A DNA stretch of 19,647 nucleotides from JBQTII01 sp052388275 (lineage in GTDB: Bacteria; Actinomycetota; Actinomycetes; Sporichthyales; Sporichthyaceae): positions 1 through 19,647 of the forward strand of contig JBQTII010000037.1 of NCBI GenBank assembly GCA_052388275.1, in the 5' to 3' direction. Every line of letters begins with the position of its first letter. Within the stretch, counting starts at the first letter, position 1. The notes beneath the pieces were generated by a model. That model ran no database searches. It was not told where the DNA came from and saw only the letters and a list, made by a program, of their open reading frames with translations. Shown here piece by piece: positions 17,145 through 19,647 of this stretch. The translations under genes and the position numbers were made by a program.

Positions 17145-19049
17145 GTGGACAAGCAGGTCCAGCAACTCGACCGAGTGATCATCCGCTTCGCCGGGGACTC
17201 CGGCGACGGAATGCAGCTGACCGGGGACCGCTTCACCGCGGAAACCGCCAACTTCGGCAACGACCTCGCCACCTGGCCCAATTTCCCGGCCGAGATCCGA
17301 GCCCCCGCGGGAACGCTCGCCGGGGTCTCCAGCTTCCAGCTGCACTTCGCCGACCACGACATCATGACCCCGGGCGACTCCCCGAACGTGCTGGTCGCGA
17401 TGAACCCGGCGGCGCTCAAGGCCAACCTGGCTGACCTGCCGCGCGGGGCCACGGTCATCGTGGACACCGACGAGTTCACCAAGCGCAACCTGGCAAAGGT
17501 CGGCTACGCGGTGAGCCCCTTGGAGGACCACACCCTCGACGCCTACCACGTGCACGCGCTCGCCCTCACCCAGCTGACGGTGGATTCACTCGCCGGCTCC
17601 GGGCTGTCCCGCAAGGACGCCGAACGCTCGAAGAACATGTTCTCCCTCGGTCTGCTGTCCTGGCTCTACGGCCGCCCGGCCGAGGGCACCGAGGCGTTCC
17701 TGCGGGCCAAGTTCGCCCGCAAGCCCGACATCCGCGACGCCAACATCACCGCGTTCCGCGCCGGCTGGAACTACGGCGAGACGACCGAGGACTTCGCGGT
17801 CTCCTACCAGGTCCGGCCCGCCCCCATGCCGGCCGGTGAGTACCGCAACATCACCGGCAACACCGCCCTGTCCTACGGCCTGATCGCCGGCGCGCAACTG
17901 GCGAAGCTCCCACTCTTCCTCGGCGCCTACCCGATCACCCCGGCCAGCGACATCTTGCACGAGTTGTCCAAGCACAAGGGCATGGGCGTGCGCACGTTCC
18001 AGGCCGAGGACGAGATCGCCGGTGTTGGCGCCGCGCTCGGCGCGGCCTTCGGCGGTTCGCTCGGGGTGACCTCGACCTCGGGACCTGGTGTGGTCCTCAA
18101 GGCCGAGACCATCGGTCTCGCGGTCTCGCTCGAGCTGCCGCTGGTCATCGTCGATGTGCAGCGCGGTGGCCCCTCCACCGGTCTGCCGACCAAGACCGAG
18201 CAGTCCGACCTGCTGATGGCGATGTTCGGCCGCAACGGTGAGTGCCCGGTGGCGATCGTCGCACCGCAGTCCCCCGCCGACTGCTTCGACGCCGCGATCG
18301 AGACGGTCCGGCTCGCGACCAAGTACCGCACTCCGGTCATGCTGCTCTCCGACGGCTACATCGCCAACGGCTCCGAGCCCTGGCTGATCCCGGATGTCAC
18401 CGCCCTGCCCGACCTGCAGACGCCGTTCGCCACCGGTCCCAACCACGAGACCGAGAGCGGCGACAACGTCTTCTGGCCGTACAAGCGCAACCCCAAGACT
18501 CTGGCCCGGCCGTGGGCCATCCCGGGCACCCCGGGGCTGGAGCACCGCATTGGCGGCATCGAGAAGGCCGACGGGCACGGCAACATCTCCTATGACCCGC
18601 TCAACCATGACCTGATGACCCGGACCCGGCAGGCCAAGATCGACGGGATCGCCTACGACATCGGAAAGCTTGCTGTTGACGATCCGTCAGGTAAGGCCAA
18701 GGTGCTTATCCTGGGCTGGGGCTCGACGTACGGCCCGATCGGCGCCGCGTGCCGCCGGGTGCGCCAGGGCGGCGGGCACATCGCCAGTGCGCACCTGCGT
18801 CACCTCAACCCGTTCCCGGAGAACACCGGCGAGGTGCTGCGCAGCTACGACAAGGTCATCGTCCCGGAGATGAATCTGGGTCAGTTGACGCTATTGCTGA
18901 GGGCGAAGTACCTCGTCGACATCATCGGCTTCAACAAGGTGCAAGGCCTGCCCTTCTCCGTCGGCGAACTTTCCGATGCGATCACCGAGGTGCTGGCCAC
19001 CGTCAACGAACCACGTCCGCGCACGCGGCGGACACCAGGAGCGAACTGA
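17145..19049 (+). CDS. korA: 2-oxoacid:ferredoxin oxidoreductase, fused gamma-alpha subunit
   Basis: The 634-residue protein joins an N-terminal gamma domain (FAGDSGDGMQLTGDRF, about 15-30, to ~200) to the alpha (pyrimidine-binding) domain with AYPITPASDI (261-270), FQAEDEIAG (285-293), TSTSGPG (309-315) and QRGGPSTGLPTKTEQSDL (339-356). With KorB it forms the enzyme that oxidatively decarboxylates 2-oxoglutarate (or a related 2-oxoacid) to the acyl-CoA, reducing ferredoxin. In actinobacteria it can stand in for 2-oxoglutarate dehydrogenase in the TCA cycle. GTG 17145 has GGAG 8 nt upstream. The short gap after bioA allows co-transcription; korB overlaps the stop by one base. Substrate choice is inferred from the family, not proven by sequence. 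Confidence 0.93.
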   Translation: MDKQVQQLDRVIIRFAGDSGDGMQLTGDRFTAETANFGNDLATWPNFPAEIRAPAGTLAGVSSFQLHFADHDIMTPGDSPNVLVAMNPAALKANLADLPRGATVIVDTDEFTKRNLAKVGYAVSPLEDHTLDAYHVHALALTQLTVDSLAGSGLSRKDAERSKNMFSLGLLSWLYGRPAEGTEAFLRAKFARKPDIRDANITAFRAGWNYGETTEDFAVSYQVRPAPMPAGEYRNITGNTALSYGLIAGAQLAKLPLFLGAYPITPASDILHELSKHKGMGVRTFQAEDEIAGVGAALGAAFGGSLGVTSTSGPGVVLKAETIGLAVSLELPLVIVDVQRGGPSTGLPTKTEQSDLLMAMFGRNGECPVAIVAPQSPADCFDAAIETVRLATKYRTPVMLLSDGYIANGSEPWLIPDVTALPDLQTPFATGPNHETESGDNVFWPYKRNPKTLARPWAIPGTPGLEHRIGGIEKADGHGNISYDPLNHDLMTRTRQAKIDGIAYDIGKLAVDDPSGKAKVLILGWGSTYGPIGAACRRVRQGGGHIASAHLRHLNPFPENTGEVLRSYDKVIVPEMNLGQLTLLLRAKYLVDIIGFNKVQGLPFSVGELSDAITEVLATVNEPRPRTRRTPGAN

Positions 19050-19647
19050 TGCCGCGCGATGACTCCCCTCCCGTGGGCCTGGCCTACCGGAGCCTGGACC
19101 TGGTTCCCAAGACCGAGGTCAAGCAGTCGGCCAAGGACTTCAAGAGCGACCAGGAGGTGCGCTGGGGCCCGGGCTGTGGGGACTACGCGATCCTGGCCGC
19201 CGTGCAGGGATTCCTGCCCGATCTCGGTCTCAAGCGCGAGAACATCGTCTTCGTGTCCGGCATCGGCTGTTCCTCGCGCTTCCCGTACTACCTGGACACC
19301 TACGGCCTGCACTCGATCCACGGCCGCGCGCCCTCGATCGCGACCGGGCTGTCGGTGACCCGCCCGGATCTCTCGGTCTGGGTCGTCACCGGCGACGGCG
19401 ATGCGCTCTCCATCGGCGGCAACCACCTGATCCATGCCCTGCGCCGCAACGTCAACCTCAAGATCCTGCTGTTCAACAACCGGATCTATGGTCTGACGAA
19501 GGGTCAGTACTCGCCGACCTCCGAGGTCGGAAAGAACACCCAGCCCACCCCGCTGGGGTCGCGGGACGCACCGTTCAACCCGGTTTCGCTAGCCCTTGGT
19601 GGGGCGGCAACTTTCGTCGCCCGCACCATCGACTCCGACCGCAAGCA
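19049..19647 (+). CDS. korB: 2-oxoacid:ferredoxin oxidoreductase, beta subunit (3' end outside window)
   Basis: The first 199 residues are present. They include EVRWGPGCGDYAILAAV (Cys43) and VSGIGCSSRFPYY (Cys74), two of the cysteines expected to bind the beta-subunit Fe-S cluster. The thiamine diphosphate motif runs from GDGDALSIGGNHLIHALRRN (115-134) to NN at 143-144. SIHGRAPSIATG is also characteristic. The subunit carries the thiamine diphosphate and Fe-S centre that works with KorA. ATG 19049 lies in TGATG with the korA stop, and AGGAG (19037-19041) is 7 nt upstream, so the two are translated together. The frame is open to the last base. Confidence 0.95.
   Translation, partial: MPRDDSPPVGLAYRSLDLVPKTEVKQSAKDFKSDQEVRWGPGCGDYAILAAVQGFLPDLGLKRENIVFVSGIGCSSRFPYYLDTYGLHSIHGRAPSIATGLSVTRPDLSVWVVTGDGDALSIGGNHLIHALRRNVNLKILLFNNRIYGLTKGQYSPTSEVGKNTQPTPLGSRDAPFNPVSLALGGAATFVARTIDSDRK

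Overview
The window is GC-rich chromosomal DNA that reads as an actinobacterium. The grounds are strong G/C bias at third codon positions, GTG and TTG starts, a bifunctional PAP2-phosphatase/lipid-kinase protein, a fused gamma-alpha KorA with KorB, and several genes whose -10 box (TAnnnT) lies only 6-7 nt before the start codon, which is the leaderless arrangement common in this phylum. The genus cannot be fixed from the sequence alone.

Left part (1-6275), mostly housekeeping and cell-envelope genes. The window opens in the tail of an IS110-type transposase that ends in a perfect 15-bp hairpin. Next comes a tRNA-Tyr gene on the minus strand, with yajQ divergent from it. yajQ converges, with a 3-nt overlap, on a minus-strand PAP2/diacylglycerol-kinase-like gene. 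Upstream of that, also on the minus strand, lies a secreted HExxH metalloprotease. Two plus-strand genes follow: a small two-helix membrane protein and a secreted NodB-like deacetylase homologue with an altered first motif.

Middle part (6276-15682), an accessory block concerned with DNA defence and maintenance. It starts with a vapBC toxin-antitoxin pair under a palindromic promoter-operator. Next is a minus-strand AAA_14/DUF4143 ATPase preceded by three 17-bp repeats spaced exactly 23 bp apart. A type I restriction-modification operon (hsdM, hsdS, hsdR) is translationally coupled through two TGATG junctions. A RhuM-family gene follows hsdR and is broken by two one-base frame losses. The grouping looks like a small defence/stability island, but no integrase, flanking repeat or other boundary is visible.

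Right part (15683-19647), central metabolism. bioA (biotin synthesis) appears to start from a leaderless promoter. It is followed 36 nt later by korA and korB, encoding 2-oxoacid:ferredoxin oxidoreductase. korB overlaps korA by one base and runs off the window end.

No CRISPR array, rRNA or replication origin was seen. The most rewarding items are the repeat array before the AAA_14 gene, the vapBC operator overlapping its -10 box, the broken RhuM gene attached to the hsd operon, the unresolved hsdM start, and the recurring leaderless promoter geometry.
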